In this document: piece by piece, positions 30,152 to 39,174 of the stretch
Layout of the letters: every line of letters starts with the position of its first letter
How positions within the stretch are numbered: position 1 is the stretch's first letter
NCBI RefSeq assembly: GCF_001426435.1
Contig: NZ_LMER01000002.1
Span: 1 to 49,512 of the forward strand
DNA length: 49,512 nt
Direction of reading: 5' to 3'
Source: Angustibacter sp. Root456
GTDB taxonomy: Bacteria; Actinomycetota; Actinomycetes; Actinomycetales; Angustibacteraceae
The notes under the pieces: generated by a model
What the model saw: the letters and a program-made list of their open reading frames with translations, nothing else
What the model was told of the DNA's origin: nothing
Database searches by the model: none
Position numbers and translations under genes: made by a program

Positions 30152-31528
30152 GTGAAGTACGCAGAGCACATCGCCGACCTCGTGGGCAACACGCCCCTCG
30201 TCAAGCTGAACTCGGTCACCGAGGGGATCACCGCCACGGTGCTCGCCAAGGTCGAGTACATGAACCCGGGCGGGAGCGTGAAGGACCGCATCGCGCTGCG
30301 CATGGTGGAAGCGGCCGAGGCGTCCGGTGCCCTGAAGCCCGGCGGCACGATCGTCGAGCCGACGAGCGGCAACACCGGCGTCGGCCTCGCGCTCATCGCG
30401 CAGCGCAAGGGCTACCACTGCATCTTCGTGTGCCCCGACAAGGTGAGCGAGGACAAGCGCAACGTGCTCAAGGCGTACGGCGCCGACGTCGTCGTGTGCC
30501 CGACCGCCGTGGCGCCCGACCACCCCGACAGCTACTACTCCGTGAGCGACCGGCTGGTGCGCGAGGTCGAGGGCGCCTGGAAGCCCGACCAGTACTCCAA
30601 CCCGGAGGGCCCGGCGAGCCACTACGCCAGCACGGGCCCGGAGATCTGGGCCGACACCGACGGCAAGGTCACGCACTTCGTGGCCGGCGTGGGCACGGGC
30701 GGCACCATCACCGGCACCGGCCGCTACCTCAAGGACGTCTCGGCCGACCGCGACGGCGGCCCGGTCGTCGTCGTGGGCGCCGACCCTGAGGGCTCGGTGT
30801 ACTCCGGCGGCACCGGCCGGCCGTACCTCGTCGAGGGCGTGGGCGAGGACTTCTGGCCGACCGCCTACGACCCTTCGGTGCCCGACCGCATCGTCGCGGT
30901 GAGCGACGCGGACTCGTTCGAGATGACCCGCCGCCTCGCCCGCGAGGAGGGCCTGCTCGTCGGCGGCTCCTGTGGCATGGCGGTCGTGGCCGCCCTGGAG
31001 GTCGCGCGCGAGCTCGGCCCGGATGACGTCGTCGTCGTGCTGCTGCCCGACAGCGGCCGCGGCTACCTGTCGAAGATCTTCAACGACGGCTGGATGTCGT
31101 CGTACGGCTTCATGCGCGCGGACGGCGAGAAGACCGTCGGCGACGTCCTGCACGCCAAGGCCGGTGACCTGCCGGCGCTCGTGCACACGCACCCCAGCGA
31201 GACGGTGCGCGACGCCGTGCAGATCCTGCGCGAGTACGGCGTCTCGCAGATGCCGGTGGTGGGCGCGGAGCCGCCGGTAATGGCCGGTGAGGTGGCGGGC
31301 AGCGTCGGTGAGCGTGAGCTGCTCGACGCGCTGTTCACCGGCAAGGCCCACCTGTCCGACCCCGTGAGCCAGCACATGAGTCCGCCCTTCGCCCTCGTCG
31401 GCGCGGGCGAGCCGGTGACCACCGCGCGGCACGAGCTGGAGCACGCCGACGCGGTCATGGTCGTCGAGGACGGCAAGCCGGTGGGCGTGCTGACGCGCGC
31501 GGACCTGCTGGGCTTCCTCGCCGACTGA
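30152..31528 (+). CDS. Cystathionine beta-synthase
   Basis: 458 residues. PLP enzyme joining serine and homocysteine. LVGNTPLVKLN opens the fold, K44 in PGGSVKDRIALR is the PLP lysine, EPTSGNTGVGLA binds the cofactor, and GVGTGGTITGTGRYLK is the phosphate loop. After about residue 335 come two CBS regulatory domains (VRDAVQILREYGVSQMPVVG and ADAVMVVEDGKPVGVLTRAD), which separate it from O-acetylserine sulfhydrylases. GTG 30152 matches the family N-terminus (KYAEHIADLVGNT); the ribosome-binding site is weak. Confidence 0.93.
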   Translation: MKYAEHIADLVGNTPLVKLNSVTEGITATVLAKVEYMNPGGSVKDRIALRMVEAAEASGALKPGGTIVEPTSGNTGVGLALIAQRKGYHCIFVCPDKVSEDKRNVLKAYGADVVVCPTAVAPDHPDSYYSVSDRLVREVEGAWKPDQYSNPEGPASHYASTGPEIWADTDGKVTHFVAGVGTGGTITGTGRYLKDVSADRDGGPVVVVGADPEGSVYSGGTGRPYLVEGVGEDFWPTAYDPSVPDRIVAVSDADSFEMTRRLAREEGLLVGGSCGMAVVAALEVARELGPDDVVVVLLPDSGRGYLSKIFNDGWMSSYGFMRADGEKTVGDVLHAKAGDLPALVHTHPSETVRDAVQILREYGVSQMPVVGAEPPVMAGEVAGSVGERELLDALFTGKAHLSDPVSQHMSPPFALVGAGEPVTTARHELEHADAVMVVEDGKPVGVLTRADLLGFLAD

Positions 31529-31544
31529 GCGTGCGGGCACGGGG

Positions 31545-31573
31545 CACCTCGCGGGCGGTCAGCCCGCGAGGTG
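31545..31573. terminator. Bidirectional terminator between CBS and ABC genes
   Basis: CACCTCGCGGGC (31545-31556) pairs perfectly with GCCCGCGAGGTG (31562-31573) around GGTCA. The loop and right arm overlap the stop of the convergent ABC gene. Outer GGGG/CCCC pairing extends the stem past one bulge. Confidence 0.75.
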
Positions 31574-34500
31574 GCCCCAGCCGGACTCGAGCTCGCGCCA
31601 CGGCCCGACGGCCGCGACCTGGCCCTCGGCCAGGACGACGACCCGGTCGGCCCGCGCGAGCGCAGCCCGCTTGGTGGTGGCGCCGATGACGGTGCTTCCC
31701 CTGCGTCGCAACGAGTCCCACAGCTCGACCTCGGTAGTGGCGTCGAGCGCCGACGAGACGTCGTCGGCGAGCAGCAGCTCGGCGTCGGCCGCCAGGGCCC
31801 GGGCGAGCGCGAGCCGCTGCACCTGGCCGCCGGACAGCCGCACGCCCCGGTGCCCGACGAGCGAGTGGGGGCCACCGGCGTCGTCGACGTCGCGACCGAG
31901 CCGGGCGTCGGCGATCGAGCGCTCGACCTCGCGGTCGTGGTCGAGTCGGATGTTGTCGGCGAAGGTGCCGGACAGCACCCGCGGCACCTGGGCCACGTGC
32001 GCGACGCGCCCGGGGCGCAGGAACGCCTCGGGGTCGGTCACCGGCTCGCCGTTCCAGTGCAGCTCGCCGCGGTAGGACACCAGGCCGGCCAGCGACGACA
32101 GCAGGCTCGACTTGCCGGAGCCGATCTGGCCGAGCAGCAGCACCAGCTCGCCGCGCCGGACCTCGAGGTCGACGTCGCTCGCGCCGATCGTGCCGTCGTC
32201 GTGGACGGCGGTGAGCCCGCGCAGGCGCAGGTGCTCGAGGCGGTCATCGGCCGGCTGGGGCGGCGCCGGTGAGGCGCCGCTCACCAGGTCGAGTCCCTGG
32301 GGCAGCTGCATGAGGTCGCGGCCTCCGGCGTACTCGGTGGTGGCGCGCTGCCAGGCCCGCGTGCCGGGCGCCTCGGTGATGACGGCGCCGGCGACCCGGC
32401 CGAACCAGTCGAAGCCGTTGACGGCGCCGGAGACGAGCAGCGCGGTGGCCAGGCCCCAACCACCCGCCAGGTGCACCGCCCACGCCGTGACGACGCCGAT
32501 CTGCACGAGCACCACCGGGACGCCCGCGAGCATCGCCTGGATGCGGTGCTCGTGCACGGCGGCGTCGATGCGGCCGCCGTCGACACGACGCAGGTGCGCG
32601 TGCACGGCGGGTGTGGCCGCTGCGAGCTTCACGGTGCGGATCGACTCCAGCGCCGACACCAGGGAACGGCCGAAGCGCGCGCGAGCGGCGGACGCCTCGG
32701 CGGCCGAGCGCCCGGCGGCGGGGGAGCCCAACGCCGAGACGGCGGCGGACGCGACCATGACGCCCAGCAGGACGCCGCCCGCCAGCAGGCTCGACCCGGC
32801 GATGCCGGTGACGACCACGATCGCCAGGCCGTTGGCGAAGTCGACCCAGCGGTCGCCGTACCGAGCGAACCGGTCGGCGTCCATCGCCCGCGCCACGACC
32901 TCACCGGGGGGCGTGCGCTCGAGCCGACGCTGTGCGGTCTGCCCCAGCAGGACGGCGGTGCGCGCGCGCAGCATCACCGCGACCCACCAGCGCGGGTAGC
33001 GCCCGATGGCCTCGGCGAGCAGCAGCGGCGCGACGAGCAGCGAGACGACCATCGCCAGCAGCAGCCCGGTGGGACGCCCGCCCGCCTGCAGGTCGACGAC
33101 GAGGTGCCCCCAGAGCCAGCCGGTGATCGCGCCGTACGCGCCCATCAGCGCGGAGGCGAGGAAGAGCGCGACGGAGACCAGCCCCCACGACGGGTGGATC
33201 GTCAGCGCGTGCCAGATGCCGCGCACGAGGCCGGGGCCCGGCGGCACCTGCGGCGCGGGCGGCGCCTGCCCGGCCCGGCGCGCGGTGCCGACACCGCTCT
33301 GGGCTGCGTCGGCGGCGACGCTGGCCGCCGTCGCTCCCGGGACGTCCTCGGCGGCCTCGAGCAGCCGTCGGAACGGGCCGGCTGCCTCGGCGAGCGCGGC
33401 GCGCCGGCCGAACTGCACGACGCGGCCGGCGTCCATCACGGCGACCAGGTCGGCCCGGGCGGTGGTGGTGAGCCGGTGCGCGACGAGGATGCCGGTGCGG
33501 CCCGACAGCAGGCGGTGGGACGCCGCGACGACGCGCGCCTCGGTGACGGGGTCCATGCGCGCGGTCGCCTCGTCGAGCACGACGACGTGCACGTCGCGCA
33601 CGAGCAGGCGGGCGAAGGCGACGAGCTGCTCCTCGCCTGCGGACAGCGTCGTGCCGCTCGGGCCGAGCATGGTCTCGAGGCCGTCGGGCAGGCCGGCCAC
33701 CCAGTCGGTGAGACTGAGCTCGTCGACGGCAGCCTGCACCCGGCTGAGCGGCATGTCGGCGAACAGCGCGATGTTCTCGGCCAGCGTGCCGGCGAGGATC
33801 TCGGTGCGCTGGGTGACGACGCCGACGGCGCGGCGCAGGTTCTGCAGGTCGAGGTCGCGGACGTCGACGCCGTCGAGCAGCACGCTGCCCGGCTCGGGCT
33901 CGACGGCCCGCGAGAGCAGCGACGCCAAGGTGGACTTGCCCGATCCGCTGCGCCCGACCAGCGCCAGCGTCTGGCCCGCGGGGACGGTGAGGTTGACGTC
34001 CTGCAGCGCGAACGTCCCTTCGGCGTAGGCGAAGTGCAGGTGCCTCAGCTCGAGCTCGGGGACGACGTCGCGCACCGGCGCCCCACCCTGCGGCTCGGGC
34101 GCGGCCGCGAGCAGCCCGCGCAGGCGCACGAGCGCGCCGACACCGCCCTGCAGGTCGGGCACGTGCCGGGCGACCTGGTCGACCTGGCCCACGAAGGTGG
34201 TGGTCACCAGGAACAGGGTGACGAGGGTGGCCGTCGACTCGGTGCCGTTCAGCACCAGGAAGACGCCGATCACCGCCACGGCCGCCAGCACCCCGTGCAG
34301 GATCACGCCGGCCCGTCGGCTGATCTGGCTCTCGAGCCGGACGACGTTCGCGAACCGGGCGTGGACGGCCGACGAGAGCTCGGCGCACCGGCGCACGAGG
34401 TAGGACTGGCCGAGGGCGGTGCGCAGGTCGTCGCGCGCGGCGACGCCCTCCTCCATCGCGGCGGCGTGGTCGGTCCAGGCCATCTCCTCGACGACCTTGG

Positions 34501-35092
34501 CGGCCGACATCTTCGCCAGCAGCGGGCGGATCGCCAGCGTGACGCTGCCGGCGGTGACCGGCAGCAGCAGCCACGCCGGCCACCACGTCCACCCCGCGAC
34601 GACGAGCAGAGGCAGGGTGCTGAGCAGCACCCGGATGACCGCCCAGGCGTTCTGCCGCAGCAGCGCGCCGAGCTCGTGCGTGTCGTCGTCGACGCGGTCG
34701 AGCACCTCGCCGACCGCCTGCTCGCTCAGCTCGGACACCGGCTGGTCCATCACCGCGTCGAGCAGGTCGGCTCGCAACCGGCCCTCGGCGCGGTCGACCG
34801 CCACCGACCACAGGGTGCGGCCGAGGGTGTCGAGCAGGGCGGCGCCGACGACGCACGCGGCGAGCACCAGCACCAGGCGCAGCGTCGGGCCCTCGGCCAG
34901 CCACCCGGCGACCTTGGTGCCCAGGGCCTGGCCGAGGCCCGCCAGCGCGGAGGCCGTGAGGGCCACGGTGGACCCGCGGCCCTTGAGCCGGCGCCAGTCC
35001 AGGCGTCGCTGCGCCGGCACCGCTTGGGCAGGCGTCGATGAGGACCCCCCTGCTGCGGACCCGGCGAGCGTGGTGTCGTTCTCGCTCGTCAT
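31559..35092 (-). CDS. Fused ABC exporter (TMD-NBD-TMD-NBD)
   Basis: About 1177 residues, two complete half-transporters in one chain. NBD1 has Walker A LVGRSGSGKST (near 380), a degenerate signature LSAGEEQL and Walker B VVVLDEATARM. NBD2 has Walker A LLGQIGSGKSS (near 990), a normal LSGGQVQRLALARALA and Walker B LLLADDVSSALD, where Asp replaces the catalytic Glu. Signature 1 and Walker B 2 form the same composite site, so that site is probably inactive and the other canonical, as in heterodimeric multidrug exporters. ATG 35092 has GGGG with a 5-base gap. The substrate is unknown; drug, lipid or peptide are possible. Confidence 0.9.
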   Translation of the reverse strand: MTSENDTTLAGSAAGGSSSTPAQAVPAQRRLDWRRLKGRGSTVALTASALAGLGQALGTKVAGWLAEGPTLRLVLVLAACVVGAALLDTLGRTLWSVAVDRAEGRLRADLLDAVMDQPVSELSEQAVGEVLDRVDDDTHELGALLRQNAWAVIRVLLSTLPLLVVAGWTWWPAWLLLPVTAGSVTLAIRPLLAKMSAAKVVEEMAWTDHAAAMEEGVAARDDLRTALGQSYLVRRCAELSSAVHARFANVVRLESQISRRAGVILHGVLAAVAVIGVFLVLNGTESTATLVTLFLVTTTFVGQVDQVARHVPDLQGGVGALVRLRGLLAAAPEPQGGAPVRDVVPELELRHLHFAYAEGTFALQDVNLTVPAGQTLALVGRSGSGKSTLASLLSRAVEPEPGSVLLDGVDVRDLDLQNLRRAVGVVTQRTEILAGTLAENIALFADMPLSRVQAAVDELSLTDWVAGLPDGLETMLGPSGTTLSAGEEQLVAFARLLVRDVHVVVLDEATARMDPVTEARVVAASHRLLSGRTGILVAHRLTTTARADLVAVMDAGRVVQFGRRAALAEAAGPFRRLLEAAEDVPGATAASVAADAAQSGVGTARRAGQAPPAPQVPPGPGLVRGIWHALTIHPSWGLVSVALFLASALMGAYGAITGWLWGHLVVDLQAGGRPTGLLLAMVVSLLVAPLLLAEAIGRYPRWWVAVMLRARTAVLLGQTAQRRLERTPPGEVVARAMDADRFARYGDRWVDFANGLAIVVVTGIAGSSLLAGGVLLGVMVASAAVSALGSPAAGRSAAEASAARARFGRSLVSALESIRTVKLAAATPAVHAHLRRVDGGRIDAAVHEHRIQAMLAGVPVVLVQIGVVTAWAVHLAGGWGLATALLVSGAVNGFDWFGRVAGAVITEAPGTRAWQRATTEYAGGRDLMQLPQGLDLVSGASPAPPQPADDRLEHLRLRGLTAVHDDGTIGASDVDLEVRRGELVLLLGQIGSGKSSLLSSLAGLVSYRGELHWNGEPVTDPEAFLRPGRVAHVAQVPRVLSGTFADNIRLDHDREVERSIADARLGRDVDDAGGPHSLVGHRGVRLSGGQVQRLALARALAADAELLLADDVSSALDATTEVELWDSLRRRGSTVIGATTKRAALARADRVVVLAEGQVAAVGPWRELESGWGHLAG

Positions 35093-35285
35093 CGTCACCC
35101 CAGCACGCTACGTCCCACCACCGACAGATCGCCTCCTGTTTTCGGCTCGCCCGGGGTTCGCGCCGCCAGGATCCGGCCACCTTGCGTCACCGGGGGCGAC
35201 GGTGCGCGACGGCGGTGAGCGGTGCGGGGGACCTGCGGCCCGGAACGCTCGCGAGCGTCGTCCCCAGGGCCCCACCATCGAGTCC

Positions 35286-35438
35286 ATGAAGCTCAGCCCA
35301 CTGCCGGTGCGACGTCCCGGCAACCAGGACACCGACGCCGTGACCCCTGGCGTCGTCGACCTCAGGTCGGCCGAGGCGGCCGGGCAGCCGGCGCCCCTCG
35401 GCGAGGTGCTCGCCTGGTTGAGCGCGCTCGAGTCCTGA
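35286..35438 (+). CDS. Possible 50-residue small protein
   Basis: ATG 35286 opens MKLSPLPVRRPGNQDTDAV and the frame ends in EVLAWLSALES. It has a basic N-terminal stretch, an acidic centre and an amphipathic C-terminal helix. No family is recognised and the ribosome-binding site is poor. It lies in the gap between the divergent ABC gene and the AraC-DinB gene. The rest of this gap (35093-35285) shows no gene. Confidence 0.3.
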   Translation: MKLSPLPVRRPGNQDTDAVTPGVVDLRSAEAAGQPAPLGEVLAWLSALES

Positions 35439-35516
35439 CCCGGGTCGAGCGCCACCGGACCACCTGCGCACTCACGATCAAGCGGGCGGCCACCGGCACC
35501 CGCCAGGCTGGTGCCC

Positions 35517-36446
35517 ATGACGACGGACGTGATGGCGCGGATCCTCGACCTGGTCACCGAGACCTTGGCCGACCCCGAGGCCTCTGCGGCCGATCTCGCC
35601 GACCGGGCCTACCTGTCGCGGTTCCACTTCAACCGCCTGGTGAGCGCGGCCATGGGGGAGCCGCCGGGGGCGCTGCGCCGCCGGCTGCTCATGGAGCGGG
35701 CGGCCTACCTGCTCGCCACCACCCGCAGGTCGGTGCTCGATGTCGCGGTCGGTGCGGGCTACTCCTCGCACGAGGCGTTCACCCGCGCGTTCACCCGGTA
35801 CTACGGGTGGCCGCCGAGCGACGTCCGCCGTCGTCCTCCCCGCACGTTCCGCGACCTCGAGCTCGCGTGCCCGAGCGGCGTGCACTTCCAACCGCCGGGT
35901 GGCCTGCGGCTGCCGGCTGAGCACCAGGAGAGCGACATGGACGTCCTGCGCCAGATGACCGACCACCACGTGGGCCTGCTGACCCAGATCATCGAACGGG
36001 CCTCGCACCTCGACGACGAGGTGCTCGACCGGCCGATCGAGGTGTCGGTGGAGACGATCGACGACGACGGGCAGAGCCTGCGGTCACTGCTCAACGCGAT
36101 GGTGACGCAAGAGGAGCACTGGCTGAACGCGTTGCGCGGCCAGGGCTGGCCCGACGACAGCGACGCCTCGCTCGCAGGCCTGGCCGCGCGTCACGCCGTG
36201 GCCGGACGCGACTACCGCGAGTGGGTCGCCGAGACCATCGAGCTCGGCCGGCTGGCCGACACGTTCGTCGACACGACGTGCGAGCCGCCGGTCACGCACA
36301 CCATGGGCGGCACGATCGGCCACGTGCTGTGCTTCGGTGCGGTCCGGCGCACCCTGGCGCTCGGCGCGCTGGCCACGGCCGGGATCACCGACCTGGACGC
36401 CGGCGACCCGCGTCCCTACCTCGACGCGGAGGCCGGCGTCCGCTGA
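35517..36446 (+). CDS. AraC-type HTH fused to a DinB-like domain
   Basis: 309 residues. The first 105 residues are an AraC double HTH: SAADLADRAYLSRFHFNRLV for the first motif and SVLDVAVGAGYSSHEAFTRA for the second, with FTRYYGWPPSDVRR closing it. The remainder is a four-helix DinB/YfiT-like domain: LRQMTDHHVGLLTQII, MVTQEEHWLNAL and THTMGGTIGHVLCFG, with three His positions that could hold a metal. DNA-binding at the N-terminus and a DinB domain at the C-terminus suggest a thiol- or metal-responsive regulator. ATG 35517 is preferred to GTG 35511. Confidence 0.82.
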   Translation: MTTDVMARILDLVTETLADPEASAADLADRAYLSRFHFNRLVSAAMGEPPGALRRRLLMERAAYLLATTRRSVLDVAVGAGYSSHEAFTRAFTRYYGWPPSDVRRRPPRTFRDLELACPSGVHFQPPGGLRLPAEHQESDMDVLRQMTDHHVGLLTQIIERASHLDDEVLDRPIEVSVETIDDDGQSLRSLLNAMVTQEEHWLNALRGQGWPDDSDASLAGLAARHAVAGRDYREWVAETIELGRLADTFVDTTCEPPVTHTMGGTIGHVLCFGAVRRTLALGALATAGITDLDAGDPRPYLDAEAGVR

Positions 36447-36470
36447 CCCCGGTTGCCCCGGAGCGGGCCG

Positions 36471-37274
36471 TCAGGCCGTGCGCCCGATGCGCACGCGCCA
36501 GACCTGCGGACCCTCCTCGAGGTAGTCCCACGTGATCTGGCCCGGCCGCTCGGCGTCGAGCTGGTAGCGCAGCGGCTTGGGGTCGTGGTCGTTGCACAGC
36601 ACGAACGAGCCGCCGGGCGGGAGGTCGGCCACCGCCGCGAAGATCTGCTCGTGCCGCAGCGCGGGAGGCATGGCCCGGACGTCGAGGTCGGCCTCGACCT
36701 CGAGCCCGGCGTCCGCCGCGGCCTCGGCTCCGCCGCCGCACCCGCACCCGCCGCAGCCGCAGCCACCCTCGGCCGCCGGCTCGTCGTGGCCGCCACCGAG
36801 GATCTCGTGCATGCCCTCGAGCAGCCGCGCGAGGTCGACGTCGTGGGCCACGAGCTCGGGGAGCAGGTCGTCGTTCTCCTTGGCCAGGTGGGCCTCGAAC
36901 AGCGCCCGCACGGCCCCGGCGCTCGCGGCCATGGCACCCGAGGTGCGCGCACGGGCCAGCTCGTTCACCAGGCCCTCGAGCCGCCGGTGCTCGGCCACCA
37001 TCGCGCGCACGAGCAGCTCGGTACGGGGCAGCGTCGCGGCGACGTCGTAGAGGGTGCTCTCCTCGGCGGCGGCGTGCGGTAGCACCTCCTGCAGCAGCAG
37101 GAGCACGAGCGCGTCGCGGGCCGGGGCGACGTCGCCGAGCCGGTCGGCGGCGTCGCGCACGCTCAGTGCACCGGCGGCGACCGCCTGCTCGAGCTGCTCG
37201 TGGTGGCGGCGGATGGCGTCGACGACGTCGTCCTGACCGTGCTGCTGGGTGGCTTCGGGGGTGGTGAGGCTCAT
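36471..37274 (-). CDS. Hemerythrin-domain and DUF2249 protein
   Basis: 267 residues. The N-terminal four-helix hemerythrin-like domain has His/Glu ligands in IRRHHEQLE (24-25), LPHAAAEEST, VAEHRRLEG and EAHLAKENDD, a di-iron site that binds O2 or NO. A flexible linker (about 167-180) is a run of Gly and Cys (GGCGCGGCGCGGG), possibly a second metal site. The C-terminal DUF2249 domain (LPPGGSFVLCNDHDPKPLRY) is common in nitrogen-oxide clusters. It is divergent from the regulator that heads the nitrite reductase operon, supporting a sensing or repair role under nitrosative stress. ATG 37274 has GAGGAG. Confidence 0.85.
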   Translation of the reverse strand: MSLTTPEATQQHGQDDVVDAIRRHHEQLEQAVAAGALSVRDAADRLGDVAPARDALVLLLLQEVLPHAAAEESTLYDVAATLPRTELLVRAMVAEHRRLEGLVNELARARTSGAMAASAGAVRALFEAHLAKENDDLLPELVAHDVDLARLLEGMHEILGGGHDEPAAEGGCGCGGCGCGGGAEAAADAGLEVEADLDVRAMPPALRHEQIFAAVADLPPGGSFVLCNDHDPKPLRYQLDAERPGQITWDYLEEGPQVWRVRIGRTA

Positions 37275-37316
37275 CCGGGGGCTCCTCGAGAAGGTGGGCC
37301 GGAGGAGTTCTCACGG

Positions 37317-37355
37317 CCTAGATTGTTTTTACGGCACTTCTCGTGGAAAATGCAA
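37317..37355. promoter_or_regulatory. A/T-rich divergent promoter region of the nitrogen-oxide module
   Basis: The gap between the hemerythrin gene (start 37274) and the regulator contains the only A/T-rich stretch nearby (CTAGATTGTTTTTACGGCAC and GTGGAAAATGCA). TTTT...GGCAC and GTGG...AAAA form a weak dyad that could be an operator for the adjacent regulator. TAGATT at 37319-37324 is a possible -10. Confidence 0.35.
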
Positions 37356-37357
37356 GT

Positions 37358-38059
37358 GTGCCCACGAACCGCCGCCCCCGCAGCCCCCACCAGGTGCTCG
37401 CCAGCACCAGTCGCAGCGCCGTCCTCGAGGTGCTTCGCAGCCGCGGCACCGCCCTCGACGTCGACGAGGTGGCGGCCGCCGTCGGGCTGCACGTCAACAC
37501 CGTGCGCGGCCACCTCGAGGTGCTCGTCGACGGCGGGTACGCCGTGCGACGCAGCCTCCCGCCGTCCGGGCCCGGCCGCCCCCGCACGGTGTACGAGGCC
37601 ACGGCGGCGCCCGAGGACGGCAGCAACTACCGGCTGCTCGCCGAGGTGCTCACGCACTACCTCGCCAGCACGAGTGCCCAGCCCGCGGCCGACGCCGTCG
37701 CGGCCGGCCGCTCCTGGGCCGCGCCGCAGGTCGACGCCGCGCCACACACGCGCAGCGACGGCGAGCCGACGACCGAGCGCGAGGCGGTCGCCGCAGTCGT
37801 GAAGTTGTTGGCCGACAGCGGTTTTCAGCCCGAGGCCAGCGCGGACGGCTCGCGCATCGACCTGCACCACTGCCCGTTCCGCGACCTCGCCGTCGCCAGC
37901 CCCGAGGTCGTGTGCGGCGCCCATCTCGGCATCCTGCAGGGCGCGCTCGCGCAGCTGGGCGCGCCGATCGCGGCCACGAAGCTGCTGCCACTCGTCGAGC
38001 CCGACCTCTGCGTCGCCACCCTCGAGCGCACACCCACCTCGTCCTCGCCGACCCGATGA
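37358..38059 (+). CDS. HTH regulator with C-terminal cysteine motif (SufR/COG2345-like)
   Basis: 233 residues. The N-terminal winged HTH (about 12-80) reads SRSAVLEVLRSRG, LDVDEVAAAVGLHVNTVRGH and ends in the wing GPGRPRTVYE. The C-terminal part contains LHHCPFRDLAVASPEVVCGA with C172 and C186 (13 residues apart), then C218 in VEPDLC, resembling Fe-S-binding SufR-like repressors. An Fe-S or NO-responsive switch controlling the adjacent nitrite reductase operon is likely but inferred. GTG 37358 is preferred; GTG 37343 is in frame. The stop overlaps the next start (ATGA). Confidence 0.8.
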   Translation: MPTNRRPRSPHQVLASTSRSAVLEVLRSRGTALDVDEVAAAVGLHVNTVRGHLEVLVDGGYAVRRSLPPSGPGRPRTVYEATAAPEDGSNYRLLAEVLTHYLASTSAQPAADAVAAGRSWAAPQVDAAPHTRSDGEPTTEREAVAAVVKLLADSGFQPEASADGSRIDLHHCPFRDLAVASPEVVCGAHLGILQGALAQLGAPIAATKLLPLVEPDLCVATLERTPTSSSPTR

Positions 38060-39174
38060 CCGTCGCCGGCCGCCGGGTGCCGGTGCTGGCACTGGGGGCG
38101 TTCTCGCTGCTCGCTGGCCTCGCCGGTGGTCTCGCGCGCATCGGCGCCGGCAGCCCGAGCCCGGCGACCGCTGCCGCCGGCCACGGCGTGCTCATGACGC
38201 TCGGTTTCCTCGGCACGCTCATCGCCCTCGAACGGGCCGTGGCGCTGAGGCGGTGGTGGGGGTACGTCGCCCCCGTGCTGAGCGGTCTGGGCGGCGTCGC
38301 CGTGGTGGCCGGCCTGCCGACGTCCGCGAGCGCCCTGGCCTTCGCGGCAGCCGGGGCCTGGCTCGTGGCCACCTACGCCGTGATGATGCAGACCCAGCCG
38401 ACGCTGCACCTGGTGGTCGAGGCGCTCGGCGCGGTCGCCTGGTGGGCCGCCGCCGTCGTCTGGCTCCGCGGAGCCGACCTGCCGGATCTCGTGCCGTGGC
38501 TGGCGGCGTTCGTCGTCCTCACGATCGCGGGGGAGCGGCTGGAGCTGGCGCGCGTGGCGCTGCTCGGCCGCGACCACCGGCGCGCCGTTCTCACCTGGAC
38601 GGCGCTGCTGCTCGCCGGTCCGCTCGTGACGCTCGCGACCCCCGAGGTCGGCCTGCGCGTGCTCGCCCTCGGCCTGCTGACGCTCGCGGCCTGGCTGGTG
38701 CGGCACGACGTCGCCCGCCACACCGTGCGCGCGTCCGGACTCACCCGCTACATGGCGGTCTGCCTGCTCACGGGCTACGCGTGGATGACGGCCGCCGGCG
38801 TCGTGTGGCTGGTGCGCGGGCAGGTCGTGCAGGGCGGCGCGTACGACGCCGTCGTCCACGCGGTGTTCCTGGGGTTCGCGATGTCGATGGTGCTCGGGCA
38901 CGCGCCGGTGATCCTGCCCGCCGTCCTGCGGGTGCGGCTGCCGCACCACCGCCGCGACTACGGGCCGCTCGTGCTGCTGCACGCAGGACTGCTCGTGCGC
39001 GTCGTGGGTGGTGACCTCGCCGGCGTCACGGCGCTGCGGGTCGCCGGTGGCGTCGTCGGCGTCGTCGCCCTGCTGTCGTTCGTCGTCGGTGCCGCCGTGT
39101 CCGCGGTCGGTGCCACCCGTCGTCGAGGCCGGTCACCGGTCGGCCCGCGCTCACTCTCGGAGTCCGCTGCATGA
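38056..39174 (+). CDS. NnrS-like multi-pass membrane protein
   Basis: 372 residues with about 11-12 membrane spans, for example VPVLALGAFSLLAGLAGGLA and LLTLAAWLVRHDVARHTVRA. Conserved elements are GHGVLMTLGFLGTLIALERA and FLGFAMSMVLGHAPVILPAV, with membrane-buried histidines of the kind seen in NnrS and heme-copper oxidase-related proteins. It lies between the regulator and the nitrite reductase with ATGA overlaps at both ends, so it is made with them. A role in NO tolerance or in metal/heme handling is inferred from context. Confidence 0.7.
   Translation: MTVAGRRVPVLALGAFSLLAGLAGGLARIGAGSPSPATAAAGHGVLMTLGFLGTLIALERAVALRRWWGYVAPVLSGLGGVAVVAGLPTSASALAFAAAGAWLVATYAVMMQTQPTLHLVVEALGAVAWWAAAVVWLRGADLPDLVPWLAAFVVLTIAGERLELARVALLGRDHRRAVLTWTALLLAGPLVTLATPEVGLRVLALGLLTLAAWLVRHDVARHTVRASGLTRYMAVCLLTGYAWMTAAGVVWLVRGQVVQGGAYDAVVHAVFLGFAMSMVLGHAPVILPAVLRVRLPHHRRDYGPLVLLHAGLLVRVVGGDLAGVTALRVAGGVVGVVALLSFVVGAAVSAVGATRRRGRSPVGPRSLSESAA

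Noticed and set aside
35222-35516. Coding continuation upstream of the AraC-DinB gene
   Set aside because: Frames here are basic, low-complexity shadows; only the 50-residue frame at 35286 has a start and plausible composition, and it is reported at low confidence.
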